Origin: a virus
Length of the DNA stretch: 36,533 bases
Virus record (IMG/VR): IMGVR_UViG_3300027852_000111
Span: 1-36,533 of that record
Reading direction: 5' to 3' (one strand)
The position numbers and the translations under genes were made by a program. The notes beneath the pieces are model-generated. The model was not told where the DNA came from. It ran no database searches and was given only the letters and a program-made list of their open reading frames with translations. This document shows, piece after piece, positions 25,604 through 32,793 of this stretch (position 1 is its first letter; each line of letters begins with the position of its first letter).

Positions 25604-26233
25604 TTATTCAGGTTGGATTGCCAACAGTTCAGCGTATAATGCAGCACGCAATGTTTCATTTGCTTCGGTTGCTGCACTTGGGTCTTTGACAGGAACACCA
25701 GCACGTTCAAGTGCCGCTGTCCACGAACCGTCATCCTGTGACAAGCTACCATCACCGAACATACGCATCACCTTAGCTTCCATCACTTCTTGTGTGACAG
25801 GTGGTGTCGCTGCGTTTCCGGCTGGCATACCACCAGCAGGGGCCGCACCTGTTGGCATACCGCCGCCTGTATCCGCACGTTGTTCGTTGGTGGGTGTGAC
25901 AGGGTTGCCATCAGTACCATTACCTGCTGCTTTATGGGCAGCAATGGCAGCTTTAGCTGCGTCAGCAGAACCTTTGCGTACTTTCCACGCACCTTTGTCT
26001 GTCATTTGTTTTGTGCTTGCGTGGATTGTTTCATCCCAACGCATGCCATGACAGTCAAGAACCTCATCACCAACAGGTGGTTCAGGTGTACGTTCCACTG
26101 TAGTTGTTGGTTCAGATACAGCAGGTGTTGTCGCAACAGGTGCAGTGGTAGCAGGTGTTGTCGCCCGACCTTCCATTGTATCCAGTAGCGCACGTGCTTC
26201 TGATGCGTCAGTTGTTTCAAAAGTAATTTTCAT
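25604..26233 (-). CDS. WDxxIHAS-motif replication-associated protein
   Basis: A 209-aa protein. An N-terminal ~25-aa segment (MKITFETTDASEARALLDTM) is followed by a Pro/Thr/Ala linker. The core LDCHGMRWDETIHAS (about residues 59-73) with TDKGAWKVRKG (79-89) is a motif I know from many phage replication-module proteins, often near SSBs. The rest is disordered, with GGMPTGAAPAGGMPAGNAAT (about 125-144), then a helical end (EVMEAKVMRMFGDGS...). The role is unknown. The gene opens the leftward replication set after a small protein. Confidence 0.65.
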   Translation of the reverse strand: MKITFETTDASEARALLDTMEGRATTPATTAPVATTPAVSEPTTTVERTPEPPVGDEVLDCHGMRWDETIHASTKQMTDKGAWKVRKGSADAAKAAIAAHKAAGNGTDGNPVTPTNEQRADTGGGMPTGAAPAGGMPAGNAATPPVTQEVMEAKVMRMFGDGSLSQDDGSWTAALERAGVPVKDPSAATEANETLRAALYAELLAIQPE

Positions 26234-26267
26234 GTTGTGTTTCCCTTTCTAGGGTTTGGTTAAAATC

Positions 26268-26285
26268 TAACGCAAGCGAGCGTTA
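26268..26285 (-). repeat. Short hairpin between two leftward genes
   Basis: TAACGC and GCGTTA form a perfect 6-bp stem with a 6-nt loop in the 66-bp gap between the genes starting at 26485 and 26233. On the leftward strand GATTTTAA follows; a weak attenuator is possible. Confidence 0.3.
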
Positions 26286-26299
26286 ATAGGGTGTGGGTA

Positions 26300-26485
26300 T
26301 TAAATTTCAACGATTGCGTCTTCATCCCACCATTTTTCAGTCATTCGACCGTCACCAGCCAAATATCGAATAAGATATTGGTTGTTACAGTTAGTGTAGC
26401 AACCTTGCCCAATAATAATGCCGTTTTCTTCACTGCCAGTGATGATCACAGCTTGTTTTAGTTCAAATCTAAACTTGGGGTTCAT
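26300..26485 (-). CDS. Small SH3-like phage protein
   Basis: A 61-aa protein, MNPKFRFELKQAVIITGSEENGIIIGQGCYTNCNNQYLIRYLAGDGR then KWWDEDAIVEI. The pattern (KF.f...V.itgs.E.G.vig...Y....NqYLiRY.aGDGR..E.WW.E.a) is known to me from other phages and looks like an SH3/KOW-type barrel. It has AAGGA seven bases upstream of ATG and is the first leftward gene from the divergent control region. Function unknown. Confidence 0.7.
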   Translation of the reverse strand: MNPKFRFELKQAVIITGSEENGIIIGQGCYTNCNNQYLIRYLAGDGRMTEKWWDEDAIVEI

Positions 26486-26521
26486 AGTGTTTTCCTTTTT
26501 TCCGTTTGGTTAATTTAATGT

Positions 26522-26549
26522 TTGACATGTTAGCATATGCCCATATAGA
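26522..26549 (+). promoter_or_regulatory. Rightward early promoter candidate
   Basis: A perfect -35 TTGACA (26522-26527) and -10-like TATAGA (26544-26549) with a 16-bp spacer lie 33 bp before the helicase ATG. It would drive the rightward replication operon from about 26556. Confidence 0.6.
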
Positions 26550-26563
26550 ACATTAGTTGTCAA
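26535..26563 (-). promoter_or_regulatory. Leftward early promoter candidate
   Basis: On the minus strand a perfect TTGACA (26563-26558) lies 17 bp from GCATAT (26540-26535). It would drive the leftward operon starting at 26485. Its footprint overlaps that of the rightward promoter. Confidence 0.5.
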
Positions 26564-26566
26564 CTA
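26554..26566. promoter_or_regulatory. Palindromic operator candidate
   Basis: TAGTTG-T-CAACTA is a perfect 6+1+6 palindrome covering the leftward -35 and the predicted rightward start of transcription. Its position suits a repressor that shuts off both operons. Confidence 0.45.
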
Positions 26567-26581
26567 TAAAAAGACCATCCA

Positions 26582-28222
26582 ATGTTTATACTCAGGCAAG
26601 ATCAAGCTGATTTAAAAACTGACCTGTATGCGTCGTGGGATGGTGGTAGTAAGTCGACAATATGTGTTGCACCAACTGGTGCGGGTAAGACGGTTATTAT
26701 GTCATCAATCGCTGTGGACATCAATGAAATTTGTTGTGCAATGGCACATCGTCAAGAACTTGGTCAGCAAATAAGCATGGCGATGGCCACAATGGGTTTA
26801 TATCATAATATTATTGCACCCATGAAAACCATCAACACTATAATTGCGATGCATATTCGTGATTTCGGCAAGTCGTTCTATGATCCACGCGCAAAGCTGA
26901 CGGTTGCTGGTGTCAACACGCTTAACGCACGGAAGGATGAACTGGTACAATGGGCCAACACCGTTCGTTATTGGATGGGCGATGAATGTCACCATTTCCT
27001 AGAAGAAAACCAATGGGGTCGTGCAGTTGCTATGTTTTCGAACGCACGTGGTGTAGGGTTTACCGCAACACCAATACGTTGTGACAGGAAATCATTAGAG
27101 TTGGGCAACGGTGGCGTCTTTACTGATTTGGTCGAAGGTTGGGATATGCGTATGTTAATCAACGCCAATCACTTAGCTGACTATCGAATATTTGGGCCAC
27201 CACAATCAATCAACCGTGATGACATAAAAATATCGGCAGCAACAAAAGAATTTACCCATAAATCTACTGTCGATATTGTCAAAAAATCATCTATAACAGG
27301 GGACATTGTTGATCATTACTTAAGGTTGGCAGAAGGTAAACGGGGCATCACATTCACCGTTGACGTTGAAAGTGCAATACGCACAGCAGAAGCGTACAAT
27401 GAAGCAGGGGTGCCAGCGGCAGCAGTGTCAGCAAAAACACCTGATACTGTACGCAATGAAACTATTCGTAAATTCCAGAATGGGTCGTTGTTGCAATTGG
27501 TAAACGTTGATTTATTTGGGGAAGGCTTTGATGTCCCTGCTGTTGAAGTTGTCAGCATGGCACGACCTACCCAATCGTTTGGTTTATATGCACAGCAGTT
27601 TGGTCGCGCATTGCGCACAGCAGATGGTAAAACACACGGTATCATTATTGATCACGTTGGTAATGTGAAACAACACAACCTGCCGGATCGCCCCATGAAC
27701 TGGACACTGACACCACAATATACGTCGCGTGGCGCATCAACACGTGATCCTGATATTATGCCAATTACAACATGCACCAAATGCTTTGAAGCGTTTGAAG
27801 CGGTTACTGCAAAATGCCCGTATTGCGGTTATTGTCAAGAACCCGAAAGCAGATCAGAACCTAAGTTTATCGATGGTGATTTAATTGAATTTTCACCTGA
27901 GTTGTTAGCGCTCTTACGTGCCGACATTGAAAAGATTGATCGTGATTTTGATTACGATACGATGCTGCCAAATTCAATTAAAGGTACACCGGGGCAAAAA
28001 AGTGTTGTTCGCGCCCATGGTAATAATCAATTGGCACAGGCTAGTTTGCGTGAAAGCATTGCGATGTGGGCAGGTTTTAAACGCCATCAAGGTCAATCCG
28101 ATAGTGAAATTTATAGACGGTTCTGGCATACGTTCGGGATCGATATAATGAGCGCACAGGGCTTAAAAGCCAAAGAAGCAACAGCCCTGACAACCAAGGT
28201 GACAGAAGGATATCAGGCATGA
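26582..28222 (+). CDS. SF2 DEAD/DEAH-type helicase
   Basis: A 546-aa helicase. Walker A APTGAGKT (30-37), DEAH-like box GDECHH (Asp134), motif III TATP (161-164) and motif VI QFGRALRT (about 339-346) are all visible. A zinc-binding element, CTKCFEAFEAVTAKCPYCGYC, follows near residue 400. The architecture resembles phage UvsW/RecG-like helicases for remodelling replication forks and recombination intermediates, and common replication-module SF2 helicases. It is the first gene of the rightward operon; its end overlaps the next small gene by ATGA. Confidence 0.9.
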   Translation: MFILRQDQADLKTDLYASWDGGSKSTICVAPTGAGKTVIMSSIAVDINEICCAMAHRQELGQQISMAMATMGLYHNIIAPMKTINTIIAMHIRDFGKSFYDPRAKLTVAGVNTLNARKDELVQWANTVRYWMGDECHHFLEENQWGRAVAMFSNARGVGFTATPIRCDRKSLELGNGGVFTDLVEGWDMRMLINANHLADYRIFGPPQSINRDDIKISAATKEFTHKSTVDIVKKSSITGDIVDHYLRLAEGKRGITFTVDVESAIRTAEAYNEAGVPAAAVSAKTPDTVRNETIRKFQNGSLLQLVNVDLFGEGFDVPAVEVVSMARPTQSFGLYAQQFGRALRTADGKTHGIIIDHVGNVKQHNLPDRPMNWTLTPQYTSRGASTRDPDIMPITTCTKCFEAFEAVTAKCPYCGYCQEPESRSEPKFIDGDLIEFSPELLALLRADIEKIDRDFDYDTMLPNSIKGTPGQKSVVRAHGNNQLAQASLRESIAMWAGFKRHQGQSDSEIYRRFWHTFGIDIMSAQGLKAKEATALTTKVTEGYQA

Positions 28223-28398
28223 AATATGTAATATTTGTAATAATGTATTTATTGATAGGTATTGGCTTTACTGCTGAATATAAATGGCCAAATGAAAACA
28301 TAGTACAGAAAAAACATGTCACTGTGATTTCATGGCCTGTTGGTTTGGGTGTAGTGCTTGGGGGTGCGATGAACAACATGATAGGTGCACGCAAATGA
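28219..28398 (+). CDS. 59-aa two-helix membrane protein
   Basis: Read by hand: MKYVIFVIMYLLIGIGFTAE as TM1, a polar loop (YKWPNENIVQKKH) and VTVISWPVGLGVVLGGAMNN as TM2. The start overlaps the helicase stop and the end overlaps the next start (both ATGA), so it is surely part of the operon. It sits among replication genes, where membrane peptides of unknown role are common. Holin or superinfection functions cannot be told apart from the sequence. Confidence 0.7.
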   Translation: MKYVIFVIMYLLIGIGFTAEYKWPNENIVQKKHVTVISWPVGLGVVLGGAMNNMIGARK

Positions 28399-28637
28399 GC
28401 AAACATAATTTAAGCCATCATTGGCGAACCGTATTAACTAAAATGTCAGAGTTCCCAAGCGGCATTGATAAGAAAACACTATGTGAAATACTAGGTGATG
28501 ATGACCGTAGGCGAATGACAAACGGTGTCCTGAACCAAATGTTTTTCAGCGATCACGAATATTACACAAATGGGCCAGCGGGTTCTAATATAATTAAAAT
28601 TACCGATGAAGGTTTGGAAGCAATCAATGAAACGTAA
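28395..28637 (+). CDS. Hypothetical 80-aa protein, winged-helix-like
   Basis: MSKHNLSHHWRTVLTKMSEFPSGIDKKTLCEILG, then a charged DDRRRMTNGVLNQMFF and NIIKITDEGLEAINET. The pattern of three helices plus a C-terminal beta hairpin (YYTNGPAGSNIIKITDEG) looks like a small winged-helix DNA-binding protein, though this is a guess from pattern. The in-frame ATG at 28332 lies inside the upstream gene; 28395 with the ATGA overlap is preferred. Confidence 0.6.
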   Translation: MSKHNLSHHWRTVLTKMSEFPSGIDKKTLCEILGDDDRRRMTNGVLNQMFFSDHEYYTNGPAGSNIIKITDEGLEAINET

Positions 28638-28797
28638 ATCAGGAAAATATACACGCTGCAAGAACTGTAAAGAGCTTGTTTTAGATGCTGATAACTGTGC
28701 GAATTGTGCAGCTAACAATGAGAATAGGCGACCAGTAAGAAACGGCAAACGCGGTATACCGACGTTGGATATTCAAGAAGGAAATGATGACCGATGA
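28627..28797 (+). CDS. Small zinc-ribbon protein
   Basis: A 56-aa basic protein with a CKNC...CANC pair (about residues 12-15 and 25-28) forming a likely zinc ribbon, flanked by KRKSGKYTR and NRRPVRNGKRG. It overlaps both neighbours (11 bases with the upstream gene, ATGA with the downstream). Such proteins are common in phage replication operons; the partner is unknown. Confidence 0.65.
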   Translation: MKRKSGKYTRCKNCKELVLDADNCANCAANNENRRPVRNGKRGIPTLDIQEGNDDR

Positions 28798-29297
28798 ATA
28801 ACGACCTGCACAATTGGATGGCACGTAATAGTATCTACGGTAATGCCGCAACAGAACTTCTTTCAATACTTGATCCTATGTTTGGTGTCACTTTGTTACC
28901 ATCGGGATCAAATTCCGAAGCGGCAGTTCAGGCCGAATGTCGCGCAATTGCGCCACGCTATGGTGGGTCACTTTGGCGCAACAACAACGGTGCAGCACAG
29001 GTCATTGAAGATGATGGGCAAACACGCTTCATTCGATTTGGTCTTGGCAATGATAGTACAAAATTAAACAAGGTGTGGAAATCAAGTGATGCAATCGGTA
29101 TAACCAAAGTGTATTCAGAGTACGTGGGGCAACCTTTCGGTGTATTTACAGCAGTAGAATTTAAAGAACCGGGGTGGAAAAACCCCCGTACCAAACGCGA
29201 ACTTGCACAAGCTGCATTTCTCACAACAGTAAGGTCAAAAGGTGGCATTGGCATCTTTGCTCAATCCACAGCAGATTATGAAGGAATATTCAAATGA
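28794..29297 (+). CDS. VRR-NUC/Holliday-resolvase-like nuclease
   Basis: A 167-aa protein with a PD-(D/E)XK pattern: Glu near residue 43-48 (SEAAVQAECRAI), SSDAIG with Asp99, AVEFKEPG with Glu122-x-Lys124, and Gln139 in ELAQAAFLTTV. Phage VRR-NUC-type enzymes of this length resolve branched DNA. The order E-D-ExK-Q is the hallmark of the fold. It is encoded right before a TetR-like HTH protein and the primase-helicase. Confidence 0.78.
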   Translation: MNNDLHNWMARNSIYGNAATELLSILDPMFGVTLLPSGSNSEAAVQAECRAIAPRYGGSLWRNNNGAAQVIEDDGQTRFIRFGLGNDSTKLNKVWKSSDAIGITKVYSEYVGQPFGVFTAVEFKEPGWKNPRTKRELAQAAFLTTVRSKGGIGIFAQSTADYEGIFK

Positions 29298-29551
29298 GAA
29301 TGCAAGCAGAAACGCGACGTGCTATGATTGTTTCGGCAATTGTACGCATGGCTGTAGATAAAGGATTGGCAGGGGTAACCCATGGTGGTGTTGTCAAGTA
29401 TTGTGTCATTCGGACATCAAAATCATCACTGCGTAAATACTTCCCAACACAAAAAGATTTGTGGGAAGCAGCACATGATTATGACCCTGTAGGATTTAAA
29501 GAACAAGCGATTGAACTTGGTCTTATTTCAGGGGTGGGTGATGCAAAATAA
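29294..29551 (+). CDS. Stand-alone TetR-type HTH protein
   Basis: An 85-aa protein. The region MIVSAIVRMAVDKGLAGVTHGGVVKYCVIRTSKSSLRKYFPTQKDLWEAA matches the TetR N-terminal DNA-binding pattern (I..Aa...a..G...vT...Va.......s...ly.yFp.k..Lw). The ligand-binding domain is absent: only about 25 aa follow. A full TetR has about 200 aa, so this is a minimal or specialised form. It lies within the operon (ATGA overlap upstream), 11 bases overlapping the next gene. It could regulate the nearby divergent promoters. Confidence 0.72.
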   Translation: MRMQAETRRAMIVSAIVRMAVDKGLAGVTHGGVVKYCVIRTSKSSLRKYFPTQKDLWEAAHDYDPVGFKEQAIELGLISGVGDAK

Positions 29552-31799
29552 TATGCCCAATCAGTTCATGAATTGGACTGATTTTAATCCACTTACTGGT
29601 GAAAAAGGTAAATTTCCCTGCCTTACGACAGGTAAGATTGTTGACCCCCATGATCCAAACAACTGGACGACATATGATAACGCCGCACAATGTGGTAATG
29701 TCGCATTTGTAATTACTGAAAACGACCCTTATTTTTTTCTGGACTTGGATAAGTGTCGCGATGATCAAGGCAACTGGTCTGCTGCTGCACAATCGATATA
29801 TCTGAGTTTTGCCGGGGCGATGGGTGAGATATCCACATCTGGAAAAGGTTTGCACATCCTTGGTAAATGTAACAAACACATGTTGCAAGATCGCCGTAAC
29901 AAATGGGATGGTTGGTTAGAGTTTTATACGACTGGTCGGTTCATTGCTTTCGGTAACACAGGATGGCAACCCATCAATGATGTGAACAACCCAGATGTAG
30001 ATTGGACACAGCAGCTTCTTCATTTTGTACCGCAACGCCAAGAACTTGGTGAAATAACAGAAGGCGTTGACCCTGCATACACCGGGCCGTCAGATGATGA
30101 TGAATTGGTTGCTAAAATGCTGGCATCAGTTGGTGGTGCCGGGCAAGCGTTTGGTGGCAAAGCAACTGTGGCACAATTATGGAATGCAGACCCAATACTA
30201 TGTCAAATTTACCCTGATTATCAGGATCGTCCTGATCACTTTGATCATTCATCTGCCGACGCTGCATTGTTCGCACACTTGGCGTTTTGGACAGGCAAAG
30301 ACATGCCGCGCATGGACAGGTTGTTTAGAAAATCTGCATTGATGCGTGACAAATATGACAAGCGCGAAGACTACCGTACTAAAACAGTATATGACGCGGC
30401 TCGCATGTGTAATCGCGTGTATGATTTTGAGAAGAAGGACAAGAAACCAAAGGCACTGCCAGCGCCGGAAGTATACCTTACCGTTAATGAACAAATAGCC
30501 CATTTTGAAGGGTGCGTTTACATTCGTGACTTACATCGTGTGATGGTACCTGACGGTACACTGCTTAAGCCTGAACAGTTCAAATCAACATACGGCGGTC
30601 ACATCTTTCAGATGAACCCTGACGGGACACAACCTGAAAAAAATGCATTCATTGCGTTCACTGAAAATAGGACACATCGGTTCCCTAAAGTGAATACCGC
30701 CATCTTCAATCCCAACCTGCCATCAGGGTTTGTCAATGATAATGAAGTTAACATATATGTTCCGGCTGTGATTGACAGTCGACCGGGAGACATCACACGT
30801 TTCACAGCGTTCTTAACTAAACTAATGCCTGAGCAATCAGATAGGGAAATCATACTTGCATGGATGGCGGCGTGTGTGCAGAACCCCGGTAGTAAATTTC
30901 AATGGGCACCTGTTCTTCAAGGTACCGAAGGTAACGGTAAAACGTTCTTGATGAACTGTGTGGCACAAGCCATCGGTGAACGACATACGCACCGCCCCAA
31001 CGCCAAAGAACTAGGTGAAAAATACAATAGCTATGTTGAAACATCGTTGTTTATCATTGTTGAGGAAATCCACATGCAGGGGCGTCGTGAAATGCTAGAT
31101 GACCTAAAGGATAAGATCACCAACGAATGGCTTGAAATACGCGGCATGGCACAGGATAAACGCATGGCTCGTAATTTCAGCAAATGGGGTTTCTGTACCA
31201 ACCATATGGATGCGGTATTGAAATCACAGAATGATAGACGCTACGCGATATTTTTTCTGGCACAACAATGCTACGCCGACATTGTACGCGACGGGATGAA
31301 CGGTGATTATTTCCCTGATCTTTATAATTGGGCAAGAAAAGAAGGTTATGCCGCTGTTACGCATTTTCTAATGAATTACGCGATACCTGAACACTTGAAC
31401 CCCGCCACCCTTTGCCACCGTGCACCAAACACAACCAGCACAGCCAAGGCCATCACCAAATCAATCGGTATGATTGAGGGTGAAATCATTGAAGCGGCTA
31501 ACGATGGTACGATAGGTTTCAAAGGTGGTTTTGTGAGTTCATTGATGCTCGACAAACTGATGCGCGATAAAGGCTTTCGTGTTGGTCGGAACAAACGTGT
31601 GGATATCATGATTGAACTTGGCTACTCAAAATGCACTGCATGGGTCGATGGTCGTTTTCCAAAGGCCATAGTCGAAGAAGGCTCTAAACGGCCTGTAATC
31701 TACGTTAAAAACGATCTGACGTTAGAAAACGACGTAGTCAAACAGTATTATGAGGCACAAGGATATATGTCTCAGGGTTTTGGTATGCCATCGGGGTAA
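29541..31799 (+). CDS. Primase-helicase (PrimPol + D5-like/DUF5906)
   Basis: A 752-aa bifunctional protein. The N-terminal AEP/PrimPol domain has FFLDLDKC (D68xD70 type, about residues 65-72) and STSGKGLHI (about 98-106) with the catalytic His. A C-terminal SF3/D5-type helicase follows, with Walker A GTEGNGKT (about 461-468) and Walker B FIIVEEIH (about 504-511). Start ATG 29541 with GGGGTGGG upstream; an ATG at 29511 lies in the HTH gene. The C-terminus ends GMPSG, like the SSB. With the polymerase and SSB it completes a self-sufficient replisome. Confidence 0.88.
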   Translation: MQNNMPNQFMNWTDFNPLTGEKGKFPCLTTGKIVDPHDPNNWTTYDNAAQCGNVAFVITENDPYFFLDLDKCRDDQGNWSAAAQSIYLSFAGAMGEISTSGKGLHILGKCNKHMLQDRRNKWDGWLEFYTTGRFIAFGNTGWQPINDVNNPDVDWTQQLLHFVPQRQELGEITEGVDPAYTGPSDDDELVAKMLASVGGAGQAFGGKATVAQLWNADPILCQIYPDYQDRPDHFDHSSADAALFAHLAFWTGKDMPRMDRLFRKSALMRDKYDKREDYRTKTVYDAARMCNRVYDFEKKDKKPKALPAPEVYLTVNEQIAHFEGCVYIRDLHRVMVPDGTLLKPEQFKSTYGGHIFQMNPDGTQPEKNAFIAFTENRTHRFPKVNTAIFNPNLPSGFVNDNEVNIYVPAVIDSRPGDITRFTAFLTKLMPEQSDREIILAWMAACVQNPGSKFQWAPVLQGTEGNGKTFLMNCVAQAIGERHTHRPNAKELGEKYNSYVETSLFIIVEEIHMQGRREMLDDLKDKITNEWLEIRGMAQDKRMARNFSKWGFCTNHMDAVLKSQNDRRYAIFFLAQQCYADIVRDGMNGDYFPDLYNWARKEGYAAVTHFLMNYAIPEHLNPATLCHRAPNTTSTAKAITKSIGMIEGEIIEAANDGTIGFKGGFVSSLMLDKLMRDKGFRVGRNKRVDIMIELGYSKCTAWVDGRFPKAIVEEGSKRPVIYVKNDLTLENDVVKQYYEAQGYMSQGFGMPSG

Positions 31800-31809
31800 G
31801 CCATTAGCA

Positions 31810-31831
31810 ACCCAAGCAATCACGCTTGGGT
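31810..31831 (+). terminator. Intrinsic terminator-like hairpin after the primase-helicase
   Basis: ACCCAAGC (31810-31817) and GCTTGGGT (31824-31831) make a perfect 8-bp stem with a 6-nt loop, 10 bases after the stop, followed by ATATTG rather than a clean T run. It may attenuate expression of the next small gene. Confidence 0.55.
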
Positions 31832-31849
31832 ATATTGAAGGGAAATAAC

Positions 31850-32038
31850 ATGTCAAAAGAAACTACAATGCCGGGTTTTAACCCATCGGGTTCTGAGGTT
31901 GTCGCAGAGACAAAGCGGATAACCGAAGAACTTATGGAATACATTCGCAATAATGTACCAGACAACCGCTGCCGCTCTATTGCTCTTATAAATATTGAAC
32001 AAGGTGCAATGTGGGCCGTTAAAGCGAACTTTACTTAA
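31850..32038 (+). CDS. Acb2/Tad1-like small protein (candidate anti-CBASS/anti-Thoeris sponge)
   Basis: A 62-aa protein. After a short N-terminal segment, ETKRITEELMEYIRNNVPDNR and CRSIALINIEQGAMWAVKANFT form two helices with a turn at VPDNR. This matches the helical hairpin I know from Acb2/Tad1-like proteins (..l...i...lPd.RekslALt.lEeA.mWA.aai). Those form hexamers that bind cyclic di-/trinucleotides or gcADPR and block CBASS or Thoeris. The start is ATG 31850 behind AAGGG at good spacing; the in-frame ATG 31826 lies in the hairpin stem. It is the last gene of the rightward operon. Confidence 0.62.
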   Translation: MSKETTMPGFNPSGSEVVAETKRITEELMEYIRNNVPDNRCRSIALINIEQGAMWAVKANFT

Positions 32039-32046
32039 GACAAAGA

Positions 32047-32106
32047 AAGACCCGGCTGGTATTTTGGTAATTCCGGGAAGAAATATCCTAAATTGCGCCG
32101 GGTCTT
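32047..32106. terminator. Bidirectional terminator-like stem between convergent operons
   Basis: AAGACCCGGC (32047-32056) and GCCGGGTCTT (32097-32106) are a perfect 10-bp inverted repeat around a 40-nt loop that itself has weaker self-complementarity (TTCC-G-GGAA). The rightward side ends TCTTCT; on the leftward strand AAGACCCGGC is followed by GCAATT. It lies in the 123-bp gap between convergent genes and probably stops both operons, although the loop is unusually long. Confidence 0.55.
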
Positions 32107-32161
32107 CTAACGAACAGGTTCTAAGTGTTCATCTGTTTTATATCTGTCAGGTTGTGCGCGG

Positions 32162-32458
32162 TCAAGTACAAACCCCGACATAAAATATATCATATATGCC
32201 ACCGCGCGTTTTTCGAACCGGGGTGCGTGATCGAATTAAATACCCGTTCGGGCATTGACCTGTTTCCGCTAAAAACTGGTTCAAACGATCATAGCGTTTT
32301 AACTCAGCTTCGCGTGAATTTGGCGGGTATATTTTATCAGCTATATTGCGGTATCTAAAACCGTCAGGAACGGGTTCGAAACTTGCATTTATGCTAAGAT
32401 CATATGATGCACAACCTGCTAAAGTTGCTAATACTACCATGGTTAATTTATGCTTCAT
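32162..32458 (-). CDS. Lipoprotein, possible superinfection exclusion
   Basis: A 98-aa protein with a lipoprotein signal MKHKLTMVVLATLAGCASYD (lipobox LAGC, Cys16). The mature part is charged/aromatic with two Cys (GQCPNG and GVCT at the end), perhaps forming a disulfide. AAGGA is placed eight bases upstream. Small phage lipoproteins made early often block the receptor from inside (T5 Llp-like) or alter the envelope; the role here is inference. It is the last gene of the leftward block. Confidence 0.6.
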   Translation of the reverse strand: MKHKLTMVVLATLAGCASYDLSINASFEPVPDGFRYRNIADKIYPPNSREAELKRYDRLNQFLAETGQCPNGYLIRSRTPVRKTRGGIYDIFYVGVCT

Positions 32459-32793
32459 TACCCTGTTCCTTCCGGTTCTGCCATTTTCAAATCGAATATC
32501 ATAAACAATTTATTTACAGCTTCGTGGCGTTTCTTTTCAGCGGCTTCTTTTTCGTCCACAGATGCAGACGGTGATACGATTACTGCCAGTGCTTCCAACA
32601 TATCTTGTGTTGATTGCTTATCAATATCTGTTAGTTGGATAGACCACATTCCCATCACAATGGTCATAAATGATAAACCTGACGCACCTGTTTTATGAGT
32701 GAACTCTTCACATGCTGCTAACATGCACACGTTGGCATAGTCCCGTACAGCAGCAGCGCCGTCACTCTTGCTTGATCGAATTTCCATTGGCAT
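32458..32793 (-). CDS. Hypothetical 111-aa protein
   Basis: I do not recognise this protein. It is mainly helical (YANVCMLAACEEFTHKTGASG, DKQSTQDMLEALAVIV, DEKEAAEKKRHEAVNKLFMIFDL), soluble, with three Met-rich stretches. It has an AAGGGT ribosome site and overlaps both neighbours by one base, consistent with a co-expressed early gene. Confidence 0.55.
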   Translation of the reverse strand: MPMEIRSSKSDGAAAVRDYANVCMLAACEEFTHKTGASGLSFMTIVMGMWSIQLTDIDKQSTQDMLEALAVIVSPSASVDEKEAAEKKRHEAVNKLFMIFDLKMAEPEGTG

